Both the position numbers and the translations under genes were made by a program. Below are positions 53,317-61,983 of a DNA stretch of 64,000 nucleotides, in pieces. The stretch's first letter is position 1. Every line of letters starts with the position of its first letter. The DNA is from Micromonospora narathiwatensis (lineage in GTDB: Bacteria; Actinomycetota; Actinomycetes; Mycobacteriales; Micromonosporaceae). The notes beneath the pieces were generated by a model. That model made no database searches, was not told the DNA's origin, and was given only the letters and a program-made list of their open reading frames with translations. The stretch spans positions 4,216,001 to 4,280,000 of the forward strand of contig NZ_LT594324.1 of assembly GCF_900089605.1 (NCBI RefSeq), written 5' to 3'.

Positions 53317-53348
53317 CCCCGCCCCGGGAGGCTCCCCCCGGGGCGGGG
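53317..53348. terminator. Bidirectional terminator
   Basis: All-GC perfect 12-bp arms (53317-53328 and 53337-53348) with an 8-base loop in the 45-bp gap between convergent aldehyde dehydrogenase and nucS genes. Confidence 0.8.
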
Positions 53349-53358
53349 CAGCACAACC

Positions 53359-54018
53359 TCAGAACAGGGTCAGCTCGTCACGCTCGATGCCGCGAAGCTT
53401 GTCGTAGTCGACCACCACGCAGCGGATACCCCGGTCGGTGGCGAGCACCCGGGCCTGCGGCTTGATCTCCTGCGCGGCGAAGACGCCGGTGACCGGGGCC
53501 AGCAGCGGATCCCGGTTCATCAGTTCCAGATAGCGGGTGAGCTGCTCGACACCGTCGATCTCGCCGCGCCGCTTCACCTCGACGGCGACCGCGCCCTGAT
53601 TGGCGTCCCGGCAGAGCAGGTCGACCGGGCCGATCGCGGTCATGTACTCCCGCCGGACCAGGGTGAAGCCCTCGCCCAGGGTCTCCGGGTTGGCGGCCAG
53701 CAACTCCTGGAGGTGCGCCTCGACGCCGTCCTTACGCAGACCCGGGTCGACACCCAGCTCGTACGAGGTGTCCTGGAAGATCTCCTCCAGGGTGATCCGC
53801 AGCTCCTCGCCGGCCTTGTTCACCACCCGCCACACGCCGGGGGCCTCCTCCAGCCGGCACGGCGGGCTCATCCAGTTCAACGGCTTGTACGCCCGGTCGT
53901 CCGCGTGGATCGAGACCGAGCCGTCCGCCTTCACCATGAGCAACCGGGTGGCCGGCGGCAGGTGTGCCGAGAGCCGTCCGACGTAGTCCACCGAGCACTT
54001 CGCAATCACCAACCGCAC
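53359..54018 (-). CDS. nucS: Mismatch-specific endonuclease NucS/EndoMS
   Basis: Cuts DNA at mismatches and serves as the mismatch-repair enzyme of actinobacteria, which lack MutS/MutL. The 219 residues follow the mycobacterial protein closely: [53 protein letters not shown] (catalytic Asp), [19 protein letters not shown] (catalytic Glu and Lys) and [14 protein letters not shown]. The C-terminus ends DELTLF, like the clamp-binding tail. GTG 54018 aligns with homologues, but no ribosome-binding site is visible, so translation may be leaderless. Confidence 0.96.
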   Translation of the reverse strand: MRLVIAKCSVDYVGRLSAHLPPATRLLMVKADGSVSIHADDRAYKPLNWMSPPCRLEEAPGVWRVVNKAGEELRITLEEIFQDTSYELGVDPGLRKDGVEAHLQELLAANPETLGEGFTLVRREYMTAIGPVDLLCRDANQGAVAVEVKRRGEIDGVEQLTRYLELMNRDPLLAPVTGVFAAQEIKPQARVLATDRGIRCVVVDYDKLRGIERDELTLF

Positions 54019-54089
54019 GCAAGGAGGGTAGCCGAGCACCCGGCGTCGGCCGGCGAGCGCCACTGGCGTACCGGTGCGATATTGAGATC

Positions 54090-54707
54090 GTGCTCGAAGT
54101 CCTCACCGGTTCCGGTCTCGCCGCGTCGGCCGGCCTGAACGCCTACATCCCGTTGCTCCTCATGGGTCTGCTGGCGCGCTACACCGACCTGGTCGACCTG
54201 CCCGGCGGCTGGCAGTGGCTCGGCAATGGCTGGATCATCCTGATCCTCGCGGTGCTGCTCGCCATCGAGGTGGTCGCGGACAAGGTGCCGGTCGTCGACC
54301 ACGTCAACGACGTGGTGCAGACCGTGGTCCGGCCGACCGCGGGCGGGTTGGCCTTCGGCGCCGGCTCCAACTCGCAGACCGTGACGGTCAGCGACCCGGA
54401 CAGCTTCTTCTCCTCGCACCAGTGGATCCCGGTCGTGGTCGGCGTACTGATCGCGCTCGGCGTGCACCTGCTCAAGTCGGCGGCCCGCCCGATCATCAAC
54501 GCGACCACCGCCGGCTTCGGCGCGCCGGTCGCCAGCACCGCCGAAGACGCGACGAGCGTGATCCTGTCGGTGGTGGCGATCCTGCTGCCGGTGCTGATGC
54601 TGGCGTTCCTGATCGGGTTCGTCGCGTTCCTGTTCTGGTTCCTGCCCCGGCGCAGGGAGCGGCGCCGCGAGCGTCAGGCCGCCCGGGCCGCCGGATTCCG
54701 CGTCTGA
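54090..54707 (+). CDS. DUF4126-family membrane protein
   Basis: 205-residue inner-membrane protein with about five helices. The N-terminal [19 protein letters not shown] is the DUF4126 signature, followed by [41 protein letters not shown] and a C-terminal helix with an Arg-rich tail ([13 protein letters not shown]). Function unknown. GTG 54090 is divergent from nucS (71-bp gap), an arrangement worth noting because two unrelated promoters share it. Confidence 0.82.
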   Translation: MLEVLTGSGLAASAGLNAYIPLLLMGLLARYTDLVDLPGGWQWLGNGWIILILAVLLAIEVVADKVPVVDHVNDVVQTVVRPTAGGLAFGAGSNSQTVTVSDPDSFFSSHQWIPVVVGVLIALGVHLLKSAARPIINATTAGFGAPVASTAEDATSVILSVVAILLPVLMLAFLIGFVAFLFWFLPRRRERRRERQAARAAGFRV

Positions 54708-54709
54708 CG

Positions 54710-54751
54710 CCGCTGGCCGGCACCCCCATGTTCGGGGGTACCGGCCAGCGG
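54710..54751. terminator. Bidirectional hairpin terminator
   Basis: Outer 11-bp arms (54710-54720 and 54741-54751) and inner 6-bp arms with one mismatch, 6-base loop, between the convergent DUF4126 and secreted-protein genes. Confidence 0.8.
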
Positions 54752-54758
54752 TGTTGTG

Positions 54759-55364
54759 TCAGCTGTTCCAGTTCGGGGCGACCAGGTCAGCGGCCTGCTG
54801 CTCCCACTGGGCGTAGGCGTCCGGGTACGCCGACACCTGCACCGTCTGCGCGGCCTTGGTCAACGGCATGTCCTGCCACCCGTCAACCTGCTTCAGACCC
54901 TTCAGGAACGCGGTCGTCGCGTACTCGGGGTCGGTGATCTGCTCCGGGCTGCCCCAACCAGAGGACGGCCGCTGCTGGAACAGACCCAGCGAGTCGTGAT
55001 CGTTCGCGTCACCGAGGTGGCCCAGGTTCTCCAGCTTCGACTCCTGAAGCGACGTGGCGATCGAGATGACCGCGGCCCGCTCCGGCATGCCGGCCTTCTT
55101 CGTCGCCGCGATGATCGCCTTCGCGTTCGCGGTCTGCTCACCGTTCAGGTCGATCTTCGACTGGGCGCCCTGCACCCCGTGCGGGACCAGCTTGCCCATG
55201 TCCACGGCCGGCTTGTCCACGGCCGGCTTGTCGGCCTGCACAGCAGCCACCGGAGCGGCGTGCACCGGGGCGGCGGCGTGCGCGGCGATCGGACCAGCGA
55301 ACACACCACCGGCGAAAGCCAGACCAGCAACACCGAGAACGCTCTTACGCAGCATCGTATTCAT
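54759..55364 (-). CDS. Secreted lysozyme-like cell-wall protein
   Basis: 201 residues. A signal peptide (MNTMLRKSVLGVAGLAFAGG, cleavage near AAHA) and a short repeat (two DKPAV units) precede a lysozyme-like domain: ISIATSLQESKLENLGHLGD, DSLGLFQQRPSSGWGSPEQI, DPEYATTAFLKGLKQVDGW and SAYPDAYAQWE. The Glu in LQESKL is the likely catalytic acid, and the domain is found in actinobacterial peptidoglycan hydrolases. ATG 55364 follows ATGGAGC at 8 bases. The long leader upstream (over 200 bp of gene-free DNA) was searched by eye for the c-di-AMP riboswitch common before such genes; its conserved core was not found. Confidence 0.8.
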   Translation of the reverse strand: MNTMLRKSVLGVAGLAFAGGVFAGPIAAHAAAPVHAAPVAAVQADKPAVDKPAVDMGKLVPHGVQGAQSKIDLNGEQTANAKAIIAATKKAGMPERAAVISIATSLQESKLENLGHLGDANDHDSLGLFQQRPSSGWGSPEQITDPEYATTAFLKGLKQVDGWQDMPLTKAAQTVQVSAYPDAYAQWEQQAADLVAPNWNS

Positions 55365-56012
55365 GACCAAAGCTCCATTCGGGGGTTTGGCACACACGCC
55401 GAACGGGGGGTCGGGGCATGCGCAAGCACCGTCAGGCGCCCAAAACAAGGGGAAAGTCTTTTGACCGGCAGACTCACGGGGCGACGGGGGGTCGCCTCTT
55501 CGCGGCGCCGGGACCATGTACAACGACCGACGACCCACCAACATTCCGGGCCCGGGCCACCCCGATCGCAGCGGGCGGCCATCAGCCCCCAGGTTCGGGG
55601 GCCTTCCTCGGCCGTGCAGCCCGGTACAACGCCCGCCGACCGGCGACCATTCCCCCGCGACGCCACCCCGCCCGCCGCGGAACCGGACACTCGGCGCATG
55701 TCGCCCAGACAGGCAAGGCGCGCCGGCCAAGATCCACACAACATCCCCGCAATGGGCCCATCCCCGCACGACGAAACCGCAACTTGCCCGAAACCGGCCT
55801 TCAGGGGCACGACGGCCAAAACATCCCGGAAAGGGGCTTATCCCGGCACCACGAAGGCGCAACTTTCCCGAAAGTGGCCCCTGGGGGCGGCGCACGTCTC
55901 GGGGAGCGGACCCTCCGGCACCCAACGAGGTCACCGCGACCACTTCGAACCGAACACAGGGAACCGCGCAGACTTCTACAATCAGGGACACGATCGCATA
56001 AAGGAGGCAGTA
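55365..56012. other. 648-bp gene-free region with degenerate repeats
   Basis: Divergent gap between the secreted lysozyme-like gene and the DUF1540 gene. No protein-like frame was found. It contains an 80-bp degenerate direct repeat (see 55741) and a possible more diverged third copy near 55645-55690. A -10-like TACAAT (55977-55982) lies 31 bp before the DUF1540 start. Confidence 0.6.
55741..55895. repeat. Two degenerate 80-bp direct repeats
   Basis: Unit 1 starts acatccccgc at 55741 and unit 2 acatcccgga at 55821. Over the first 60 positions about 47 match without gaps. Each contains GCAACTT(G/T)CCCGAAA; in unit 2 this includes the perfect dyad ACTTTC-CC-GAAAGT. Origin and role unknown. Confidence 0.7.
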
Positions 56013-56309
56013 GTGACCGCAGCGGTAGAAATGCCCCGAGTCCAGGAGTGCACCGTCGCCTCCTGCGCCTACAACCGCACGAACGACTGCCACGCCTTCG
56101 CCATCACGATCGGCAGCAGCGATCACGCCCGCTGCCACACTTTCGTGGAGATGCCCGTACGCGGCGGAAGTGAGCAACTGGTCGCCCAGGTGGGCGCCTG
56201 CCAGCGTTCCGACTGCCAGCACAACTCCGACCTGGAGTGCCACGCCCCGGCGATCACCGTCGGCTCGGCGATGGACCTGGCCGACTGCATGACGTACCAG
56301 AGCCGCTGA
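56013..56309 (+). CDS. DUF1540 cysteine-rich protein
   Basis: 98 residues from GTG 56013 behind a strong AAAGGAGG. Two DUF1540 copies: CTVASCAYNRTNDCHAFAIT ending in C at the following HARCHTF, and CQRSDCQHNSDLECHAPAIT ending at DLADCMTY. The regular Cys spacing suggests metal binding, but the function of the family is unknown. It is divergent from the lysozyme-like gene and convergent with ecm, stop to stop 32 bp. Confidence 0.88.
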   Translation: MTAAVEMPRVQECTVASCAYNRTNDCHAFAITIGSSDHARCHTFVEMPVRGGSEQLVAQVGACQRSDCQHNSDLECHAPAITVGSAMDLADCMTYQSR

Positions 56310-56341
56310 CCCACCCGCAGGGGTGCGGAGGGGACCCCTTT

Positions 56342-58348
56342 TCAGCTCAGGTTGTTGGCTTCGCGGATCACGGTGACCAGCTCGTCGATGATGCCGGTCA
56401 GCGCGAAGTCCTTCGGGGTGAAGACGCGGGCCACGCCGGCCGCGCGCAGGGCCTCGGCGTCGCCGGCCGGGATGATGCCGCCGACCACCACGGGCAGGTC
56501 GCCCCGCCCGGCGGCGCGCAATCCGTCCAGTACGGCCGGCACGGCGGCCAGGTGCGAGCCGGAGAGCACCGAGAGGCCGACCAGGTCCACGTCCTCCTCG
56601 ACGGCGGCGGCCACGATCTGCCCGGCGGTCAGCCGGATGCCCTGGTAGATCACCTCGAAGCCGGCGTCGCGGGCGCGTACCGCGATCTGCTCGGCGCCGT
56701 TGGAGTGCCCGTCCAGGCCGGGCTTGCCGACCAGCAGCCGCAGCCGTCCGCTGCCCAGCTCGCGGGCCGTGGCGGCGACCCGCTCGCGGACCGTCGTGAG
56801 CCCCGCGTCGCCGCCGGCCCCGGCCGCGCCCGAGAGGCCGGTCGGCGCCCGGTACTCGCCGAAGACCCGGCGCAGCGCGCCCGCCCACTCGCCGGTGGTC
56901 ACCCCGGCCCGCACGCAGGCCAGAGTCGCGGCCATCAGGTTCGTCGTGGTCGCGGCGTCCGCGCGCAGCCGGTCCAGTGCCGCGTCCACCGTCGCCGCGT
57001 CCCGGCCGGCCCGCCACTCGCGTACGGCGTTTGCGGCGGTCGCCTCGACGGCCGGATCGACCTGCTCGATCGCCTCGGCCCCGGCCGCGGTCAACGGCGA
57101 CGACTCGGTCCCGGTGAACCGGTTGACGCCCACCACCACGTCGGTGCCGGCCTCCATCCGGCGGCGACGGTCGGCGAGCGAGGCCACCAGGGCGCTCTTG
57201 AGATAGCCGGTCTCCACGGCGGCCACCACGCCGCCCATCTCCAGCACCTTCGCCAGCTCCACCCGGGCGCCGGCGACGATGTCGTCGACCAGCGCGGTCA
57301 TCACACGCGACCCCGCGAACAGGTCCGGGTATTCCAGCAGGTCCGACTCGTACGCCAGCACCTGCTGCATCCGCAGCGACCACTGCTGGTCCCAGGGGCG
57401 GGGCAGGCCGAGCGCCTCGTTCCAGGCGGGGAGCTGCACCGCGCGGGCGCGGGCGTCCCGGGAAAGGGTGACGCCGAGCATCTCCAGCACGATGCGTTGC
57501 ACGTTGTTCTCCGGCTGGGCCTCGGTGAGGCCGAGCGAGTTGACCTGGACGCCGTACCGGAAGCGGCGCTGCTTCGGGTCCTCGACGCCGTACCGGTCGC
57601 GGGTGATCTCGTCCCACAGCGCGGCGAAGGCGCGCATCTTGGCGATCTCCTCGACGAAGCGCACCCCGGCGTTGACGAAGAAGGAGACGCGCTGGACCAC
57701 GTCGCCCATCCGCTCGGCCGGCACCTGGCCGCAGTCCCGCACGGCGTCGAGGACGGCGACCGCGGTGGCCAGGGCGAAGCCGACCTCCTGCACCGGCGTC
57801 GCACCCGCCTCCTGGAGGTGGTACGAGCAGACGTTGACCGGGTTCCACCTGGGCATCTCGCGCAGCGTGTACGCGATGACGTCCGCGGTCAGCCGCAGCG
57901 ACGCGGCCGGCGGGAAGATGTGGGTCCCCCGGGACAGATACTCCTTGATGATGTCGTTCTGCGTGGTGCCGGCGCAGCGGGCCAGCTCCGCGCCCTGCTC
58001 GGTGGCGGCCGTGGCGTAGAGGCCGAGCAGCCACATGGCCGGCGCGTTGATGGTCATGGAGGTGTTCAGCTCGGCCAGCGGAAGGCCGTCGAAGAGGGCC
58101 CGCATGTCGCCGAGGTGTGCCACCGGCACACCCACCCGACCCACCTCGCCGGCGGCCAGCTCGTGGTCCGGGTCGTACCCGGTCTGGGTGGGCAGGTCGA
58201 AGGCGACGGAGAGACCGGTCTGCCCCTTCGCCAGGTTGCGACGGAAGAGCGCGTTGGTGGCCGCGGCGGAGGAGTGCCCGGCGTAGGTGCGCATCACCCA
58301 GGGCCGGTCGCGTTCCGGCAACCGCCCCGCAGAAGCCTTCTCGTCCAT
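56342..58348 (-). CDS. ecm: Ethylmalonyl-CoA mutase (MeaA/Ecm)
   Basis: Adenosylcobalamin-dependent conversion of 2R-ethylmalonyl-CoA to methylsuccinyl-CoA, the step after Ccr and the epimerase in the ethylmalonyl-CoA pathway. The 668-residue single chain has the barrel domain (PWVMRTYAGHSSAAATNALF, GLSVAFDLPTQTGYDPDH, LQEAGATPVQEVG) and a C-terminal B12 domain (about 535-668) with the DxHxxG cobalt ligand motif in LDGHSNGAEQIA. The MRTYAGHS signature separates it from methylmalonyl-CoA mutase. ATG 58348; a box identical to that of ccr lies 16 bp upstream. Confidence 0.95.
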   Translation of the reverse strand: MDEKASAGRLPERDRPWVMRTYAGHSSAAATNALFRRNLAKGQTGLSVAFDLPTQTGYDPDHELAAGEVGRVGVPVAHLGDMRALFDGLPLAELNTSMTINAPAMWLLGLYATAATEQGAELARCAGTTQNDIIKEYLSRGTHIFPPAASLRLTADVIAYTLREMPRWNPVNVCSYHLQEAGATPVQEVGFALATAVAVLDAVRDCGQVPAERMGDVVQRVSFFVNAGVRFVEEIAKMRAFAALWDEITRDRYGVEDPKQRRFRYGVQVNSLGLTEAQPENNVQRIVLEMLGVTLSRDARARAVQLPAWNEALGLPRPWDQQWSLRMQQVLAYESDLLEYPDLFAGSRVMTALVDDIVAGARVELAKVLEMGGVVAAVETGYLKSALVASLADRRRRMEAGTDVVVGVNRFTGTESSPLTAAGAEAIEQVDPAVEATAANAVREWRAGRDAATVDAALDRLRADAATTTNLMAATLACVRAGVTTGEWAGALRRVFGEYRAPTGLSGAAGAGGDAGLTTVRERVAATARELGSGRLRLLVGKPGLDGHSNGAEQIAVRARDAGFEVIYQGIRLTAGQIVAAAVEEDVDLVGLSVLSGSHLAAVPAVLDGLRAAGRGDLPVVVGGIIPAGDAEALRAAGVARVFTPKDFALTGIIDELVTVIREANNLS

Positions 58349-58362
58349 GGCGGGAGTCTAAG

Positions 58363-58376
58363 TTACCGTTCAGTAA
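58363..58376. promoter_or_regulatory. Shared box upstream of ecm
   Basis: TTACCGTTCAGTAA, pseudo-palindrome with arms TTAC and GTAA, ending 15-16 bp before the ecm start. Thirteen of its bases are identical to the box upstream of ccr. A bound repressor here would cover the leader or promoter. The divergent ABC transporter gene begins 124 bp away on the other side. Confidence 0.6.
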
Positions 58377-58499
58377 AATGGGCTGTGGAAAACCACACAC
58401 GTCCATGGCGGGGATCCCCGGGCACGAGCGGCGCGACATGGCGGAGACCGCCACACCCCGGCCCTCCGAGCTGGGCGGCGAGGTCGCACACTGGACGTC

Positions 58500-59348
58500 A
58501 TGGATGACGAGCTGGCGATCTCCGTACGGGGCCTGCGCAAGGCGTACGGCGACAACGTCGCGGTGGCGGGCGTGGACCTCGACGTCCAGCGGGGCGAGGT
58601 GTTCGCCCTGCTCGGCCCGAACGGCGCGGGCAAGACCACCACCGTGGAGATCCTGGAGGGCTACCGGCAGCGCGACGCCGGCGAGGTACGCGTGCTCGGC
58701 GCCGACCCGGCCCGCCCGGACCCCGGCTGGCGCTCCCGGGTGGGCATGGTGTTGCAGGGCACCGGGGAGTTCGACGAGCTGACCGTGGCCGAGGTGGTCC
58801 GGCACTTCGCCGGCTTCTACCCGGCCGCCGACGACCCGGACAAGGTGATCGAGCGGGTCGGGCTGGCCGCCAAGGCCAAGGCCCGTACGCACACCCTCTC
58901 CGGCGGGCAGAAGCGCCGCCTCGACGTGGCGCTGGGCATCGTCGGCCGGCCGGAGCTGCTCTTCCTCGACGAGCCGACCACCGGGTTCGACCCGGAGGCG
59001 CGGCGGGAGTTCTGGGAGCTGATCCGGGACCTGGCCGCGGCCGGCACCACCATCGTCCTGACCACGCACTACCTGGACGAGGCCGAGGCGCTCGCCGACC
59101 GGGTCGGCGTGATCGCCGCCGGGCGGGTGGTCGAGGTGGCCCCGCCCAACCGGCTGGGCAACCGGCAGGAGTCGCTGGCGACGGTCTCCTGGCGTACCCC
59201 GGAGGGGACGCTGGAGAGCGTGGCGAGCGCGACGCCGACGGCGCTGGTCACGGAGTTGGCCGCGCGCTTCGGCGGCGAGGTCCCGGGTCTCACGGTGACC
59301 CGGCCGACCCTGGAAGACGTCTACCTGAAGATGATCGGACACCGATGA
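58500..59348 (+). CDS. ABC transporter ATP-binding protein (drug-exporter type)
   Basis: 282-residue cytoplasmic ATPase subunit. Walker A LLGPNGAGKTT (about residues 38-48), Q-loop MVLQGTGEFD, signature HTLSGGQKRRLDV, Walker B ELLFLDEPTTGFDP and switch His in VLTTHYLDEA are intact. The layout, including a C-terminal extension of 65 residues, is that of the ABC-2 exporter ATPases (DrrA/CcmA-like). The permease gene overlaps its stop by 4 bp. Substrate unknown. Confidence 0.93.
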   Translation: MDDELAISVRGLRKAYGDNVAVAGVDLDVQRGEVFALLGPNGAGKTTTVEILEGYRQRDAGEVRVLGADPARPDPGWRSRVGMVLQGTGEFDELTVAEVVRHFAGFYPAADDPDKVIERVGLAAKAKARTHTLSGGQKRRLDVALGIVGRPELLFLDEPTTGFDPEARREFWELIRDLAAAGTTIVLTTHYLDEAEALADRVGVIAAGRVVEVAPPNRLGNRQESLATVSWRTPEGTLESVASATPTALVTELAARFGGEVPGLTVTRPTLEDVYLKMIGHR

Positions 59349-60190
59349 CGACCACCACGAAGCCGGCGACGCCGGTCGCCGCCCCCGCGGCCCGGCGGCT
59401 CGGGCCGGGCGCGCTCGCGCTGCGGCAGGGCCGGATGGAGATCACCCAGTTCCTGCGCAGCCGGGAGTCCGTCGTCTTCACGATGGGCTTCCCGATCATC
59501 ATGATCCTGATCTTCGCGTCGATCTTCCACGGCGAGATCGGCGGCGGGGTCAAGTTCACCCAGTACTTCATCACCGGCATGATCGCCACCGGTCTGATGA
59601 CGGTGAGCTTCCAGAACCTCGGCATCTGGATCCCGATCGAGCGGGACCGGGGCGTCCTCAAGCGCTATCGGGGCACCCCGATGCCGAAGTGGGTGTACTT
59701 CGCCGGCAAGGTGATCATGGTGGTGGCGATCGGCGTCGCCGAGACCGCCCTGCTGCTGCTCGTCGCGGTGCTGCTGTTCGACCTGAAGCTGCCCGACACC
59801 GCCGCGAAGTGGCTCACCTTCGGCTGGGTCTCCGCGCTCGGCGTCACCGCGTGCACCCTCGGCGGGATCGCCATCTCCTCGCTGGCCCGCACCGCCCGCA
59901 GCGGCTCGGCCGTGGTCACACCGGTCGCCCTGGTCCTCCAGTTCATCTCCGGGGTGTTCTTCGTCTTCACCGAGCTGCCCAACTGGATGCAACAGGTGGC
60001 GGCGCTGTTCCCGCTGAAGTGGATGTGCCAGGGGCTGCGCTCGGTCTTCCTGCCGGACGGCTTCGGCGGCCAGGAGCCGGCCGGCTCGTTCGAGCTGGGC
60101 CGGGTCGCCCTGGTGCTGGCGCTCTGGTGCGTGATCGGCCTGGCCCTCTGCCTGACCACCTTCCGCTGGACCACCAGACGCGACGGCTGA
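59345..60190 (+). CDS. ABC-2 type transporter permease
   Basis: 281-residue membrane partner of the ATPase just upstream, start ATG inside the ATPase stop (ATGA). Six helices are recognisable, among them VFTMGFPIIMILIFASIFHG, YFITGMIATGLMTVSFQNL, VIMVVAIGVAETALLLLVAV and VALVLALWCVIGLALCLTTF, with the ABC-2 signature region ISGVFFVFTELPNWMQQVAA. Together they form an exporter for an unknown lipid or small molecule. The pair is divergent from ecm. Confidence 0.92.
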   Translation: MTTTTKPATPVAAPAARRLGPGALALRQGRMEITQFLRSRESVVFTMGFPIIMILIFASIFHGEIGGGVKFTQYFITGMIATGLMTVSFQNLGIWIPIERDRGVLKRYRGTPMPKWVYFAGKVIMVVAIGVAETALLLLVAVLLFDLKLPDTAAKWLTFGWVSALGVTACTLGGIAISSLARTARSGSAVVTPVALVLQFISGVFFVFTELPNWMQQVAALFPLKWMCQGLRSVFLPDGFGGQEPAGSFELGRVALVLALWCVIGLALCLTTFRWTTRRDG

Positions 60191-60238
60191 GCCGGGCAGG
60201 GGACCCCGCTCGACGCGGCAGATGCGACACTCGCCGAC

Positions 60239-61051
60239 ATGGCTCGCGTAGTGAACCGGCGCCGGCTGCTGCTGGCCGGGGCCGGCGCGGTGGGCGTCGC
60301 CGCCGTCGCCGGACTCACGGCCCGGAAACTGTCCCGCCCCCGGTCCGGACCCGCGCCCGTGGTACCCGACGCCCCGGCCGGGGACGAACGCCTGGTCCCC
60401 GTCGCCTCCAGCGCCCGCAGCCGGGAGGTGGACTTCTGGACCGCCGTTCCCGACGGGTACGGCGACGGCCGGGGCCTGCCCGTCTGCCTGGTGTTGCACG
60501 GCGCCTCGGCCACCCCCCGCGACTACGGCCGGTTCGGGCTCGCCCGTTTCCTCACCGACGCCGTACGCCACGGAACCCCGCCCTTCGTGCTCGCCGGGGC
60601 GACCGGCGGCCGGCTCGCCTGGCGCCGCTCCGGAGACGACGACCCGCAGCGGATGGTGCGCGAGGAGGTGCCCGACTGGTGCGCCCGGCGCGGCTTCGAC
60701 ACCTCCCGGCTGGCCGTCTGGGGCTGGTCGATGGGCGGCTTCGGCGCGCTGCTGCTCGCCGAGGCGTACCCGGGTTGGCTGCGTGCGGTGGCCGCCTTCT
60801 CCCCCGCGGTACGCCCCGGCGACGCGGTCTTCGCCGACGTCGGCAGGCTGCGCGGCACCCCGGTCGGCCTCTGGTGCGGCCGGCAGGACGACTTCCTCAA
60901 GGACGTCCGCGCCCTGGCCCAGGCGCTGCCCGAGCCCCCGGTACGCGCCGAGTGGACCGACGGCCGGCACAACTTCGCCTACTGGGGCACCGTCATCCCC
61001 GACGCCTTCGCCCTGCTGGGCACCGCCCTCACCCCGCCCCGGACGGCGTGA
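60239..61051 (+). CDS. Secreted esterase-family alpha/beta hydrolase
   Basis: 270 residues. The N-terminus NRRRLLLAGAGAVGVAAVAG resembles a Tat signal or a membrane anchor with an RRR cluster. The body is an esterase D/PHB-depolymerase-like hydrolase: LVLHGASATPRDYG, nucleophile VWGWSMGGFGALLL (Ser of GWSMG), LWCGRQDDFL (acid) and DGRHNFAYW (His). It follows the ABC permease by 48 bp on the same strand and may be co-transcribed. Substrate unknown. Confidence 0.83.
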   Translation: MARVVNRRRLLLAGAGAVGVAAVAGLTARKLSRPRSGPAPVVPDAPAGDERLVPVASSARSREVDFWTAVPDGYGDGRGLPVCLVLHGASATPRDYGRFGLARFLTDAVRHGTPPFVLAGATGGRLAWRRSGDDDPQRMVREEVPDWCARRGFDTSRLAVWGWSMGGFGALLLAEAYPGWLRAVAAFSPAVRPGDAVFADVGRLRGTPVGLWCGRQDDFLKDVRALAQALPEPPVRAEWTDGRHNFAYWGTVIPDAFALLGTALTPPRTA

Positions 61052-61082
61052 CGCCCCCGACCGGGGCGGCCGGGGGCGTCAC
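61048..61082. terminator. Terminator between convergent genes
   Basis: 12-bp GC arms (61048-61059 and 61071-61082) with an 11-base loop; the left arm includes the esterase stop codon. It separates the esterase from the convergent dehydrogenase. Confidence 0.75.
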
Positions 61083-61091
61083 CGGCCCGAC

Positions 61092-61940
61092 TCAGTACGC
61101 GTAGAAGCCCTGGCCGGTCTTGCGGCCCAGGTCGCCCGCGGTGGCCATACGCTGGAGCAGCTCCGGCGGGAAGAACTTCTCGTCGGCGGTGTCGGTGTAG
61201 ATGTTCTTCGTGGCGTTGAGCAGCACGTCCACGCCGGTCAGGTCGACGGTGGCCAACGGCCCCATGGCGTGCCCGAAGCCGAGCTTGCAGGCGACGTCCA
61301 GGTCCTCGGCCGAGATGACGCCCGCCTCGACCAGCCGAACCGCCTCCATGGCCAGCGCGCAGATCAGCCGCGTGGTGACGAAGCCGGCGATGTCCCGGTT
61401 GACCACGACGACGGTCTTGCCGACCTCCTCGGCGAACGCCTTCGCCGTGGCCAGCGTCTCGTCGCTGGTCTTGTAGCCGCGGACCAGCTCGCAGAGCTTC
61501 ATCATCGGCACCGGGGAGAAGAAGTGGGTGCCGACGACCGACTCGGGGCGCTCGGTGGCGGTGGCGATCTGGGTGACCGGGATGGCCGAGGTGTTGGTGG
61601 CCAGCACCGCGTCGGCCTTGCAGATCTTGTCCAGCGCGCGGAACACCTCGTGCTTGATCTCGATCTTCTCGAAGACCGCCTCGACCACGATGTCCGCGTC
61701 GGCCGCCGCCTCCAGCTCGGTGGTCGGGGTGATCCGGGCCAGGGTCGCCTCGACCTCGGACGCCTCGATCTTGCCCTTCTCGGCGAACTTCTCCAGCGAC
61801 TTCCGGATGCCGTCGACGCCCCGCTTGGTGGCCGCGTCGTCCAGGTCCCGCAGCGTCACCTGCCAGCCCGCCTGCGCCGCGACCTGGGCGATGCCCGATC
61901 CCATCAGCCCGGCACCGACGACCGCGAGTCGACCCGCCAT
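61092..61940 (-). CDS. 3-hydroxybutyryl-CoA dehydrogenase
   Basis: 282-residue single-unit enzyme: LAVVGAGLMGSGIAQVAAQA (NAD loop), LATNTSAIPVTQIATAT, VVGTHFFSPVPMMKLCELV with the catalytic His, and KTGQGFYAY at the end. It reduces acetoacetyl-CoA or oxidises 3-hydroxybutyryl-CoA, and so could supply the precursor of crotonyl-CoA for Ccr. It is the second locus for this activity in the window, beside the fused double enzyme. ATG 61940. A 55-bp duplicated sequence lies upstream. Confidence 0.92.
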   Translation of the reverse strand: MAGRLAVVGAGLMGSGIAQVAAQAGWQVTLRDLDDAATKRGVDGIRKSLEKFAEKGKIEASEVEATLARITPTTELEAAADADIVVEAVFEKIEIKHEVFRALDKICKADAVLATNTSAIPVTQIATATERPESVVGTHFFSPVPMMKLCELVRGYKTSDETLATAKAFAEEVGKTVVVVNRDIAGFVTTRLICALAMEAVRLVEAGVISAEDLDVACKLGFGHAMGPLATVDLTGVDVLLNATKNIYTDTADEKFFPPELLQRMATAGDLGRKTGQGFYAY

Positions 61941-61983
61941 CTGCTTCTCCCTCGCCTGTTTGAGTGTCTGCCAGCACCCTAGT

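Noticed and set aside
55365..55600. c-di-AMP (ydaO-type) riboswitch before the lysozyme-like gene
   Set aside because: Such switches often precede actinobacterial wall hydrolases, but the conserved core sequences were not found in the minus-strand leader.
54759..59342. A 1,527-residue minus-strand frame joining the lysozyme-like gene, a gene-free gap and the antisense of ecm and the ABC ATPase
   Set aside because: Only its last 201 codons form a real protein with signal peptide and ribosome-binding site; the rest is out of frame with ecm or antisense to the ATPase.
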